Below are positions 22,406 to 32,337 of a stretch of DNA of 64,000 bases, piece by piece (the first letter of the stretch is position 1; each line of letters begins with the position of its first letter). A program made the position numbers and the translations under genes. The notes beneath the pieces were generated by a model, which was not told the DNA's origin, searched no databases, and saw only the letters and a list, made by a program, of their open reading frames with translations. The DNA is from Siphonodentalium dalli (lineage: Eukaryota > Mollusca > Scaphopoda > Gadilida > Siphonodentaliidae), in assembly GCA_032622095.1 (NCBI GenBank), contig CP136063.1:25112987-25176986 (forward strand), in the 5' to 3' direction.

Positions 22406-22869
22406 AAAACGACAAATTCACATGCCGTTCAAACGTAGTAATCTATTTTCCCCCATGTTAAACGACATCCGCGAAAAACAAATAACGCTAACCTACTGCA
22501 AATGTTTTACACGACAACTGTTAACATATTTGGGCTGAATTCATATGATGTGGTACGATTCCTCAAAATAAACAACAAACCATCGTTACTTGGAAATGTA
22601 GTTTGGGCTAACATTTACACAAATCCTCCACCTCCTCTATCCTGACACACACGTCAGATGAGAAACAGCCATCAGAGTAACGCCCAAATTGGGCGAAATA
22701 ATTTACTGTATATGCTGACAAAGACTTCGGATGAGACAATGATATACTCATTGGCAATGCGGTCGTGGCCGGATGATTTATTGTTTTTCAAAGTATTAAT
22801 CGACTGTTGTATTTCGAACTCGGTAATGGGCATGTTTAGTTCAGGGTTGGCATCAATGCTAAAGTGCGC

Positions 22870-22954
22870 CTTTATAGTTCTCTCTACAACAGGGTCATCT
22901 TCGTGTCTAATAATTAGACACGAAGATGACCCTGTTGTAGAGAGAACTATAAAG
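22870..22954. repeat. perfect 85-nt palindrome (42-bp arms, 1-nt centre)
   Basis: The left arm starts CTTTATAGTTCTCTCTACAA and the right arm is its exact reverse complement, with the centre at GTGTCTAAT-A-ATTAGACAC. In the minus-strand protein it turns RHEDDPVVERTIK into a mirrored duplicate with about 20 extra residues but no stop. Confidence 0.95.
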
Positions 22955-23602
22955 ACTCTAATAGCGTTGACATCGCGAAAGTAATTAGCTAGGTCATCTA
23001 AATTAACACCAATACGGTTAGAGTTACTGTCCCTAAGCCTTTTCCAAAATTGTTTTGGATTACTTCGCTGCATGGACGTCATTTCATAAGTCACAAGATC
23101 ACGTTGCGATTTAATTGCTTTATCCATCTCTGATTTATAAGAGCGTGCAGCGGATTTCATTTCTCGGTCGGAGCCGGCTGACCGCAATCTTTGGTTCTCC
23201 CTTGTAGCTTTGCGGTATAACTTGCGTGCATTACGACACGCATCATTGAACCATGGTTTAGTCTTGATAGACGCGCGTGGCCGTGACTTCTTTTTATTAA
23301 CACCTAATGTCTCCACAGCGGCTGTTGTCATAACGTTGGCGATTGAACTAGTCAGTTCGTTTATCGTGCCTGGGCTAATATCTTCTACATTGATCAAATC
23401 TAACAAGTGTCCTATTCCAGCAATGTCCTGGTAGTTAATATTTGCGATAAATTCTAAGCGTTTTCGGGGTCCCATCTTTTTACACTATTTTCGGAGCTAG
23501 ATGATAGATCTTCAAAATTCTCGCATGTGCGGGTATCGTTAAATTTTAAGGTGGTTATAATGCCACAATGAATATCTGAAATCAGTGGATTAAAAGGAAG
23601 TA

Positions 23603-23612
23603 CCTGGAAGTC
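23603..23612. repeat. 10-bp target-site duplication, left copy
   Basis: CCTGGAAGTC flanks the 3.1-kb insertion on the left and recurs at 26716-26725. Excising one copy plus the insertion rejoins the endonuclease sequence around DFQVLPFNPLISDIHC to its upstream part, apart from a 2-bp TA slip. Confidence 0.85.
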
Positions 23613-23884
23613 GGGAACATGTCTCTATTCCGAAGGTTCGCTATTCCGAAGGTTCACTAATCCGAAGGTTCACTAATCCGAAGGTTCACTATTCCGAAGG
23701 TTCACTATTCCGAAGGTTCGCTATTCCGAAGGTTTTTGTTATTTTAAAAGTTAATTCTATATTCTAAAGTATTGAGAGGGTTCTTTAGTACGAAGACTCT
23801 TTTTATGAAGGAAATAACTTAAAACATTAAAAAAATAAATGTGATTTTTGTTTTCGTGGGTTTCCTTGAGATTTAACCCTTTGG

Positions 23885-23955
23885 CGAGCAGAACGACATA
23901 TATATGTCGTCTATCGGCTGAGGACTAAAACGACATATATGTCGTTTTAGGAAGT
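23885..23955. repeat. ACGACATATATGTCGT palindromes
   Basis: Two overlapping palindromic copies, ACGACATATATATGTCGT and AAAACGACATATATGTCGTT, are separated by about 30 bp inside the left part of the 3.1-kb transposon. Confidence 0.85.
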
Positions 23956-24111
23956 GTTATTTTACGTAGACATAACTTCAATAAATCATCTGATTTATAA
24001 ATGATTTACATAGGAGTTATTTTGATTAATATAATGTCCCAAATGCTAAAGGCGGACTATAACAGTGGGGCTCTTGCGGTCAATCAATACTGGAGCGCTA
24101 TAACTTACTTA

Positions 24112-26309
24112 TGGGGCGCCGTTCCTCTATTTATCCCCTATTTGCAGATATCTCCTCGTGGCTAAGAGATATCTCCTCGTGAATTAAGAGATATCTCCTA
24201 GCGATTTAGAGATATCTCCTCGCGAATTAAGAGATATCTGCTAGCAATTTAGAGATATCTCTTAATCGACATGATCGAGGAGATATCTCCTCGCGAATTA
24301 AGAGATATCTCTAAATCACTAAGAGATATCTCCTCGCGAATTAAGAGGTATCTCCAATTCATTAGCAGATATCTCTTAAATCGCGAGGAGATATCTCTTA
24401 GTGGCATGATTTAGAGATATCTCTTAATTCGCGAGGAGATATCTCTTAGTGATTTAGAGATATCTCTTAGCCACGAGGAGATATCTCTTAGTACTGCTGA
24501 ATTAAGAGATATCTCTTCGGCCGCTAAGAGATATCTCCAATTCGACAGTGTTGACTGGAACAGGATTAAAATGAAGGATCCCTCAATAGCACTCAATGAT
24601 GCTATTTATAGAACAGCGATAGCACGTGGCGTTGTTTATAAACAGAGGGTCGGACATTCTCCGGGTATAAGAATACGTTGCCCTACCTTGCGCAATGTAA
24701 ACATGTCATACCATAAAACAGTGATGGTGGGTCTTATAATAAAAAAGGGGCCACCGCAATTGTTGGTATGGCTTATGCAACAATGGCAGTAAGAAATGTG
24801 GAGAAAATCACTTGGAAAATGTAACTTTGACGCCATTTCCTAAGCTAAAATCAAACAGATAAAATATGTATTTATGGATTAATTAGTTGTTGCTGAAACG
24901 AGAAATTAACTGTTGATACCGTTAAAATTGGACATATATATGCAGCAAATATTTTGTGCGTGTCCTTAGCCCCACTAAGGAGTTCCCGGACCCAATTCCT
25001 GTCACATTATGACATATTTGTATAGACGTCAGACAGAACGAAAATGACTGTCAAATGATGTGTTATCAAATCGAAAAATACGACTGGATTCACAAAATTC
25101 GAACAGTGTTACTATAATGTCAAGTGATAGTGTACTATAGATATAATGTATAGGTGCATGCAAAAAACACGAGAACATGTATACATGTAGGAAACGTGAT
25201 GCCACAGAAACTCTTATGTCGCCTGATGTCCCTTGGTTATTTTAGCTATGTCAATTACGTGGAGAATAATTCAGGAACCAAAGATGCCGTCGATGCACTA
25301 CTGATTTGTGAAGAATAAACATGGATTTTGTGAACTGAGAACTGGTGTTGATGGCAAAGCTGAAAGGCAACATTGCCATGCATAAATATAATGCTTTCGT
25401 TATATAATCATGGATCTAGTGAAAAAGTGATTTGACAATATGATATAATTGATTTGGATCATCAAACACCTGCATGCATATGGGAAGCCAAATTGACCGT
25501 GGAGCCCAACGATGATACGAACACAGCATCTGCCTTATATAGACGGACTAATGATATTCTCCCCAAATCCAAGCGGTAAATAAAATATATATTCTGCTAC
25601 AGTCTAAATCATTATACTCTGTCCATTTAATAGGTTCTGTTGCACATGCACCAATATATCGTGTACTCGCCCTTCTGCCAAAACGAAATGAACCCATAAA
25701 ATATTCACAATGGCTGGCAAAAAAAAAAACACTTGCTGGGGGAGAAATTCTTAATATTCTCTGACCCAAAACTGAATAAGAGATATCTCCTCGATCACGA
25801 AGAGATATCTCCAATTCAGCAGTACTAAGAGATATCTCCTCGTGGCTAAGAGATATCTCCTCGTGAATTAAGATATATCTCCTAGCGATTTAGAGATATC
25901 TCCTCGCGAATTAAGAGATATCTCTAAATCATGCCACTAAGAGATATCTCCTCGCGAATTAAGAGATATCTGCTAATGAATTGGAGATATCTCTAAATTC
26001 GCGAGGAGATATCTCTTAGTCATTTGGAGATATCTCTTAGTGATCGAGGAGATATCTCTTAATTCAGCAGCCTAGGAGATATCTCCTCGTGGCTAAGAGA
26101 TATCTCCTCGTGAATTAAGAGATATCTGCTTGTGATTTAGAGATATCTCCTCGCGAATTAAGAGATATCTCCTTGGCAATTGGAGATATCTCCATAACAA
26201 TTGAGATATCTCTTAATGAATTGGAGATATCTCCTAATGAATTGGAGATATCTCCAAATGAATTGGAGATATCTCTAAATAGGGGATAAATAGAGGAACG
26301 GCGCCCCAT
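24112..26309. mobile_element. 2.2-kb element with GAGATATCTC palindrome arrays
   Basis: The terminal inverted repeats are about 33 bp. The left end reads TGGGGCGCCGTTCCTCTATT and continues TTATCCCCTATT; the right end is its reverse complement (26276-26309). The flanks share TACTTA, a possible 6-bp target duplication. Subterminal arrays of a ~21-22 bp unit, GAGATATCTCCTCGCGAATTA, fill 24147-24540 and 25777-26275. Each unit contains the perfect palindrome GAGATATCTC. The middle 1.2 kb (24545-25775) is AT-rich with no recognisable protein. I infer a non-autonomous transposon inserted in the 3.1-kb element, or its degenerate core. Confidence 0.7.
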
Positions 26310-26715
26310 ACTTACTGTATAGCAGAATACCGCTGAATGGACCTAACTGCAATTCAGACTTTGTATTGATTTTAATGTTGATGTTTCTTTCAAGTACAGA
26401 TTGCCAGTTCGGGTAGAATGCATCTCTAACTCGTAGTTTATTTCAGTCATTGTGTTTTCAACTTTCTATAATATTAAAGTGATAAACTGATACTGTCTTC
26501 TTGCTATTAATAACCGACATCTGGGACAAATAAGATATTAGATTGGGGTGTATAAATGTACGGGGGCGCAAATTTTGATTCATTTCTGGCTAAAAACTCC
26601 CATAATAGAAAACCTTCGGAATAGTGAACCTTCGGATTAGTGAACCTTCGGATTAGTGAACCTTCGGATTAGTGAACCTTCGGAATAGCGAACCTTCGGA
26701 ATAGAAAACCCTACC

Positions 26716-26725
26716 CCTGGAAGTC
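26716..26725. repeat. 10-bp target-site duplication, right copy
   Basis: CCTGGAAGTC, identical to 23603-23612. Confidence 0.85.
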
Positions 26726-27621
26726 TGATATATAAGGCATGCTGCAGCATGACATATGCTATAGTCAATAAGGGACGCTGCTCGGCTTGTTACTGCCCCG
26801 TATCCATTATCGCTACCTGCGCTACCATTCAAGATAACAAATTCCTGATGTCGACACAAATCTAGCAGTTGGGTCCCATATACGTTTTTGGATAGATCCT
26901 GACTGTGTCTGTGCACAGGCATACATGTTACATTCAGATAAAATAGCTGCTCTGAAAACAAAAAGGAATCAGGGGTGCATTGGAACTCTTCGGAATTTTC
27001 ATCAATAATGTTGATATCAGTGGAACATGCTGTACGCGCATTGAAGTCGCCTGTTAGGAAAATGTTATTTGTGCGATTAGCTAAAGTGCAGTAGTCGCTT
27101 TCTATTTCGATGAATGCGTCTTTTGATGTGTAACTACTTCCTTCTGGTGGTATGTATACTGCCCCATGATGTGAATTTTGTGCTGCGTCACATATTTCTT
27201 AATCTCAATCCATTGTACAAATTTAGATTTTGTTTCAATAATTTTCGAGAAAGGGACTAGTTCGTCCTTAATGCGAATCACTATCCCACCGGACCGTATT
27301 CGTGATAGTTTTTGTCTATTTTTCATGTATAGTGTGTACCCACTATGATTTAACTGGTCACAGTCGTCAGTATTTGTTTTCATAAAGCAGAGGACATCAT
27401 GTTTTGAACACAGTTCTTGGAATTCTGGGTATTCTAATTTTTTTTCGAAGACCACATACATTTAATGACAGAAAACTGAAACCACCCTTAACATTAGCCC
27501 CACTGATATCACCACTAGTAATAACATTTGTGTGTATGTGCGTATCATAAAAATCATCACAATGTACATTGTAAATAATAGCATTTGTGGAATTAATATC
27601 AGTCGTACAAATGTCATTCAA
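26726..27621 (-). pseudogene. non-LTR retrotransposon endonuclease domain, 5' portion
   Basis: This is an APE-type endonuclease on the minus strand. FSFLSLNVCGLRKK marks the start (about 27490). EYPEFQELCSKHDVLCF, then SGGIVIRIKDELVPFSKIIE and FVQWIEIKK follow in a different frame. The active-site segment NIFLTGDFNA lies at about 27040, before VYGTQLLDLCRHQEFVILNG and SLIDYSICHA. At least two frameshifts occur (near 27440 and near 27130). The protein continues at 23612 beyond the inserted transposon. The sequence upstream (27622-27960) has no recognisable ORF1. Confidence 0.85.
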
Positions 27622-28184
27622 TATTTCACGGGTGTCTTTTAGGACATCTGAAAGAATTTGCTAATCCAGTTCACGGACAATTTTACCGCTTGATTCAGTT
27701 ATATTTGAAATAGCATCCACACTTGATATTTCCTCTAACAATTGTATTCACTGTGTATGAACGGAAGTGAACGCTGTATCGCGGTAATCGGACATAAATA
27801 AAAGTCGCTCGCCTCAGCTTGACTACGGTACGTATATTTTCGTCTTTCCCTCCAATTGTGTAAAAATGCCCGCGTGCCAATCTGCCTCGATGAGGGGTAT
27901 GTTTCGCTACATTTTCGTACTAATTTCGTTTCAGTGTCGTGTCTAGTTCTCTCGTAAATCAAGGTTAAACCTCCTATTTTCGTGCTAAAAACACGTCACG
28001 TTTGCGATCAAAAGCACATTTTTCAAACTATACGATGTCTTATTTTATAACAAAGACATGTTTGGATGCCTTAATATCCCATTGAAAGCCACGCTTAGCG
28101 ATTGTCCCCTTTTTCCTGTGTTTTCTCGACATACGAGCCCGATTTCAAAGCGTGGTGCTCCAACAGAATTGAACGCACGGTAAG
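27622..28184. other. unannotated stretch
   Basis: No gene is recognised. ATTGAACGCACGGTA starts to recur from about 28165. Confidence 0.35.
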
Positions 28185-28699
28185 ATCTGACAAAAAAACA
28201 TTGAACATTGAACGCACGGTATTTTTTTAATTATGTGTATTGAACGCGCGGTAACATTCCGATTACACCCTTTTACGACCGGTTAGCATCATATCGCACG
28301 TTTCTAACTTGATTTTCACATGCCACAAATGAACATTTTTATATTTCCACAGCCAATATTGCTACTTGTGCTAACAAAATGTTTTATTAAAATGGTCAAA
28401 TGTCACAATCAAGATAAGAGCTGCATTAGATCATCCTACAAACAGGCCTTGAATGTCCAATGTTTGAGATTTCCCCTTGTGTGTTATCTTAACTTGCACT
28501 TTAACTATCATGAGTAACCATGAAAACCCCACACTCTTTTGTCAATGGTAGTCTTTTATATTTTAAAACTATAGATTAACTATAGTTTACAATGTGCTAA
28601 AATTTATCCAAAATACGACAAATTGTATCTTATTGTAGAGGAAATAAGTCACATGATAGCATGTTCTAGAAAATAACACAATATAACACAGTATAAAAT

Positions 28700-29680
28700 A
28701 TATCTATACTAGTATTTTATAAATGTAAAATATTATATTCGACCAAAGATGGTGGGATTCCAAGGTTGCACTCGAGAAAGCGATACCGTTTATTTACACA
28801 TGATGGTTGGTATACAATACTATCTACACATAATACGTGGCATCCTAAGTCCCAATGCGATGTACCACATATGGGCGTATATTTAAAGAGCGCTTTATAA
28901 TTACAAAAGTTCCATAATTATACTAGTAACATAAAAATACAGGGTTTTGTTTGAACATAATTGCCATGGCAGCGCACGAAAATATATAATTTAAACGAGT
29001 GGCCAAGCATAATTGTCCTTACCACGCACAGTTTGGACACGTGTGGTAATTTGTCAACAAACAGTACGATACACATATGAACTGGAATCTTTCTGGACTA
29101 TTTTATGGAACAATATTTTGAATCTTCCGCTGACATAAATCAACTCATTGTATTGTATAAGAAGAAGGAAGAAATGTTGATATTAGAAAGTAATTACCCA
29201 GCTAAAGCAGGTTGCGAAATGCTACCACTCAATCCCATTGGTCGACTAGCGCTGTCTCCTTGCAACATCCATATCTCGTGTGGTAATGTCTAACTACTGT
29301 TATTATGCATAGACCTATATATTATACACACTGACAGCTAACCTGAAAAAATCACCCGTCAGTTATTCATGTCAGTCGACAATATGTTCTCTTGATATAG
29401 ATGGTTTATGTATACACGCAGGTATTTTATACATTTGAGTTAACATAATAGTTATGGCGCGATACGTTGGCCTCTCAATCCTCTACAAATAATTCCCTCA
29501 GCTATATACCTAATTAATTTTAAGAGTTCAATTGACAATCAATAATGTCTCCGTTGTCCGATTTCGGACTTGTATTTCTGTTTACCCGCCATCATATCAC
29601 TTCTTATGGCTACATATACATGTATACAAACCCTGAACACGGCAATCCTTTAGTCATTATTTAATCTATATATTCCAGAG
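28700..29680. other. unannotated stretch
   Basis: No gene or repeat is recognised. The frame at 29105-29293 has no known domain. Confidence 0.35.
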
Positions 29681-30073
29681 ATGGATCCGGCTGATATGCA
29701 GACATATGCCATCAAATTGGCAACACATTTTGTCAAGCAATCCGGACTCCACAAATCGGTAGTTCGACAGTATGGTGTAACACCCGAAACGATTGAAAGA
29801 AAAGACAGGGAGATTGTGCCAGATCAAAATACGAATTCCGTGAGGATTACCAACCGATTACAAAACGATAACATATCAGTTCCGGGAAGTGCAGAAGCCC
29901 TACTCAACCATGTAAACGACTGCGGTTTCAGCCAACACCCAAGACTACATGTTCCACGAGAGATGTTTGTGACCAGATCGCCACACATATACATGACTGG
30001 CCAGGTGAAATCGAACTGGTGTTACCACACCATCTTCATGTTGATCCACACTGGCACGTTCGTGTATCTTTAA
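29681..30073 (+). CDS. hypothetical 130-codon frame, unknown
   Basis: I do not recognise this protein. It is one of the longer unexplained frames in the window. It starts MDPADMQTYAIKLATHFVKQ, with a hydrophilic middle rich in Asn, Arg and Thr and a more hydrophobic C-terminus (TIFMLIHTGTFVYL). A possible splice acceptor (TTCCAG) precedes the ATG, so it could be an exon of a larger gene or of a mobile element, since it lies between inverted repeats at 28.2 and 31.1 kb. No catalytic motif is visible. Chance is a real alternative. Confidence 0.25.
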   Translation: MDPADMQTYAIKLATHFVKQSGLHKSVVRQYGVTPETIERKDREIVPDQNTNSVRITNRLQNDNISVPGSAEALLNHVNDCGFSQHPRLHVPREMFVTRSPHIYMTGQVKSNWCYHTIFMLIHTGTFVYL

Positions 30074-31045
30074 ATGTCTGGTCAAGCTCGTTTTATGTTT
30101 GGTGGTCTACAGTCGGGCTACAGACACCAGCACTTCGATGTTGCGGGGGGAATCCGATCCAAGAAAAGGATTCGTCCATCTGAAATATAGAAATGGGGCG
30201 TATATATAGATTCAGCGACACGTCGAAATGTGGTCCACCAAAAGCATCGATCGGGAAGCAAGGGCACTTTATATGAATGTTATGGACTATAACCAATGGA
30301 ATACACACACGCCAGTTTAATATACAAGTATATAACTTAACAGCTCCCTGCAAATTCCTTCAATTTTACATGGATTGCATGCATCAGTATGGTGACAAAA
30401 AGACAATCCGTGGCACCTCTCGCCCTCCCTAGACCAAGGTCACATGTTCCATCTGCATCATGGTCCTGTTTGATGGCATGACCCTCCCCGTGAAATACAA
30501 GGGATATCCTATTTTGTGTATGTATTTGTACTCTTTGGGATTCAATTGGTCGATTATAACTCAACCCCAAAACATCCGACTACCGTTTCGAATTTGATTG
30601 TCTCCATTAAGTTATAATTTTTCAACTAGGCTAAATAAAAAAATGCAAATTTAGACTAAAAATCCAGTCTGAATGATCAAGATTCTACTTGTTTAAAGTC
30701 TAAATTTTTCCAATTTTTTTTTAAATTGGAGGGTTAAAATTTCCAACTATTAGTAGTATTTGATCAAATGGGGTGGGGGTACAAGCGCATCCATGTTCAT
30801 TATATCTATTTCGGTGTTCAACACACCATGCCACTCCATATAAAACCCTATTTTAGCACATTTTTTTGCACCAGCTGGAGGTAAAAAATAAAAAGTTTTA
30901 TTTGTTGAAACAAAGATTGTAGATTACGACCGTAATATGAGTTCAATTATGCCCACATGTGTTTGTCATTGATATAATCTATTTTAATACTAGCGATCGG
31001 CATCACTTCAGTTTTCACTCCAATATACATACATAATTAAGTGTA
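30074..31045. other. unannotated stretch
   Basis: AT-rich and non-coding. It includes TAAATTTTTCCAATTTTTTT-like tracts and no recognisable feature. Confidence 0.35.
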
Positions 31046-31327
31046 TAGCATTTTACAGGGTGTAATTGAAAGTTTACCAGCCGTTCAATACAAATAAAAA
31101 AATACCGGGAGTTCAATGCTTGTTTGTCAGATTTATACTGTATACTGTTTATACTGTGTTATATTCTAGAACATGCTATCATGTGACTTATTTTCAGATT
31201 AAACTCTTTAACCAAAAAAGAAAAGAATAGAAATGATATATTAAAAAACAAAAGAATATTTAAAAAAAAATTAAAAAAATTGTGTCAATTATATATATAT
31301 ATTGTTTAACATTTTTTAAAAATTGAA

Positions 31328-31730
31328 TTTTTTTTTTTTTTTTTTTATTGGAATTAACATACATCAATGAAGGAATGTAAACATAAACAGAGGTACATAT
31401 TATTATATATCAAGTGACATTCTTCCAATTCGCTCACATCTCGCTCGCTTCATTTACACGTCTTTCGTACACCACATGCACTCCCAGTGACTGACATGTA
31501 AGTTGGAATTAATGGAATATATGTTCAAATTAATATATTACTTCAGATTTTAAATATTTCAACTTTCTTCCTGTGTACGGCGTATCGGCACAACATCTAA
31601 CCATAGACGGCATTGTGATATTGGCGGGGATATCGTATTTCCGGTTAGAATAACTAAGTGAGTTTTCGAGTTGGTGAAGAGATCACTTCCAGGACACTCA
31701 AGTTGATTATTGTTGACTTGTGGGTATATG
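31328..31730 (-). other. 3' UTR and poly(A) end of the L1/Tx1-like LINE
   Basis: A T-run of about 20 bases at 31328-31348 on the plus strand is a poly(A) tail on the minus strand, preceded by AATAAA within CCAATAAAAAA. It lies 3' of the last ORF2 segment and marks the 3' end of the element. Low-complexity A/T sequence flanks it at 31200-31327. Confidence 0.6.
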
Positions 31731-32337
31731 TTACACATGTAAAGCCTTTTCTAAAAGGAACCAGTTTTTCGAAAATTCTTGTTTCGATTGGCATCGTGCG
31801 GTATACTTCTCACATTGGTATCTATAATTCAACTCTTTGAGGAAAACATTTAGCGATAAGTTAATTGGCTTGAATTTAGTCCTATATATGTATTGTTTAA
31901 TTAGGAGCCATAGCATGTTAGTTGTAAAGTTAGGATCCGTTGGTGAAGAGCCGAGAATCATTGTCGTTTGTTGGGGACAGAGATCAATGCTGTTAATTTT
32001 ACCCCAATCGCTGAGTTCCTTAATGAATTTCCGAACGTGAACACAGTTCCAAAATATGTGGGAGATGTCTTCTGTCTCGCTTTTACATCTTTCGCATTTA
32101 TCATCTTGTCGTAAATTGGACATTTTGAGAAACTTGTTGGTTGATAATATTCGTGAATTTATTCGGAATTGTAGCCATTGCAGCTTTGTGTCCGGCGTCG
32201 TGAGAAAGGGAAGTTTATCCAGTTTGCACCAATTAATTATGTTGTCGGGAAATAACACTTGCCATTTTTTGTGTGCTACAGTAGAAGTTGGAATGTCGAT
32301 TAAAATTTTATAAAAGTCTTGTCCTCCTCGACAGTTT
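31731..32337 (-). pseudogene. LINE ORF2 C-terminal segment
   Basis: This is the C-terminal part of ORF2 in a frame shifted from the RT: HKKWQVLFPDNIINW, KLQWLQFRINSRILSTNKFL and a CCHC-type finger, CERCKSETEDISHIFWNC. It ends at a normal stop (31731) before the 3' UTR. One extra T in CTTTAAAAAC at about 32338 puts it out of frame with the RT. Confidence 0.85.

Larger units (their letters stand above)
22672..23612 (-). pseudogene. non-LTR retrotransposon, 3' portion (end of endonuclease, linker, start of RT)
   Basis: On the minus strand this begins inside the endonuclease C-terminus, with the catalytic PLISDIHCGI motif at about 23565-23579. It continues after a small frameshift near 23475 into the linker (KPWFNDACRNARKLYRKATR, YEMTSMQRSNPKQFWKRLRD) and the RT start (NTLKNNKSSGHDRIANEYI). 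It is truncated at about 22672, before the catalytic RT palm. It continues the endonuclease half at 26726-27621, and the two are separated by a DNA transposon. A perfect palindrome at 22870-22954 interrupts the linker. Confidence 0.85.
23613..26715. mobile_element. 3.1-kb DNA transposon with tandem-repeat inverted termini, inserted in a LINE
   Basis: The ends are imperfectly inverted (GGGAACATGTCTCTATTCCG versus GGTAGGGTTTTCTATTCCG). They lead into arrays of a 16-bp unit, CTATTCCGAAGGTTCG: seven units on the left (23624-23735) and six on the right in inverted orientation (26609-26704). The order of the CTATT and CTAAT variants is mirrored for the outer four units. A 10-bp duplication flanks the element. 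No transposase frame is visible. Most of the interior is the 2.2-kb palindrome-rich element at 24112-26309. The superfamily is unknown to me; a 10-bp duplication is compatible with MULE-like or less common groups. Confidence 0.8.
28185..31193. repeat. two interleaved inverted-repeat pairs
   Basis: Pair 1 is 28185-28275 versus 31051-31134 (CTGACAAAAAAACATTGAA, GGTATTTTTTTAATTATGTG, ATTACACCC). Pair 2 is 28642-28696 versus 31151-31193 (AAGTCACATGATAGCATGTT followed by CTAGA). Left arms run 1-2 and right arms also run 1-2, so the pairs interleave. ATTGAACGCACGGTA occurs three times near 28165-28250. This is probably an old DNA element or two overlapping ones. Confidence 0.65.

Noticed and set aside
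22273-22461. Frame with RRTDRRTDRRTND repeats
   Set aside because: Translation of the ACGGACAG microsatellite at the 3' end of element B.
24138-26280. Repeats with ~21-22 bp spacing that could suggest a CRISPR array
   Set aside because: The spacers are not unique, the repeats are palindromic in both orientations, and the context is a eukaryotic transposon.
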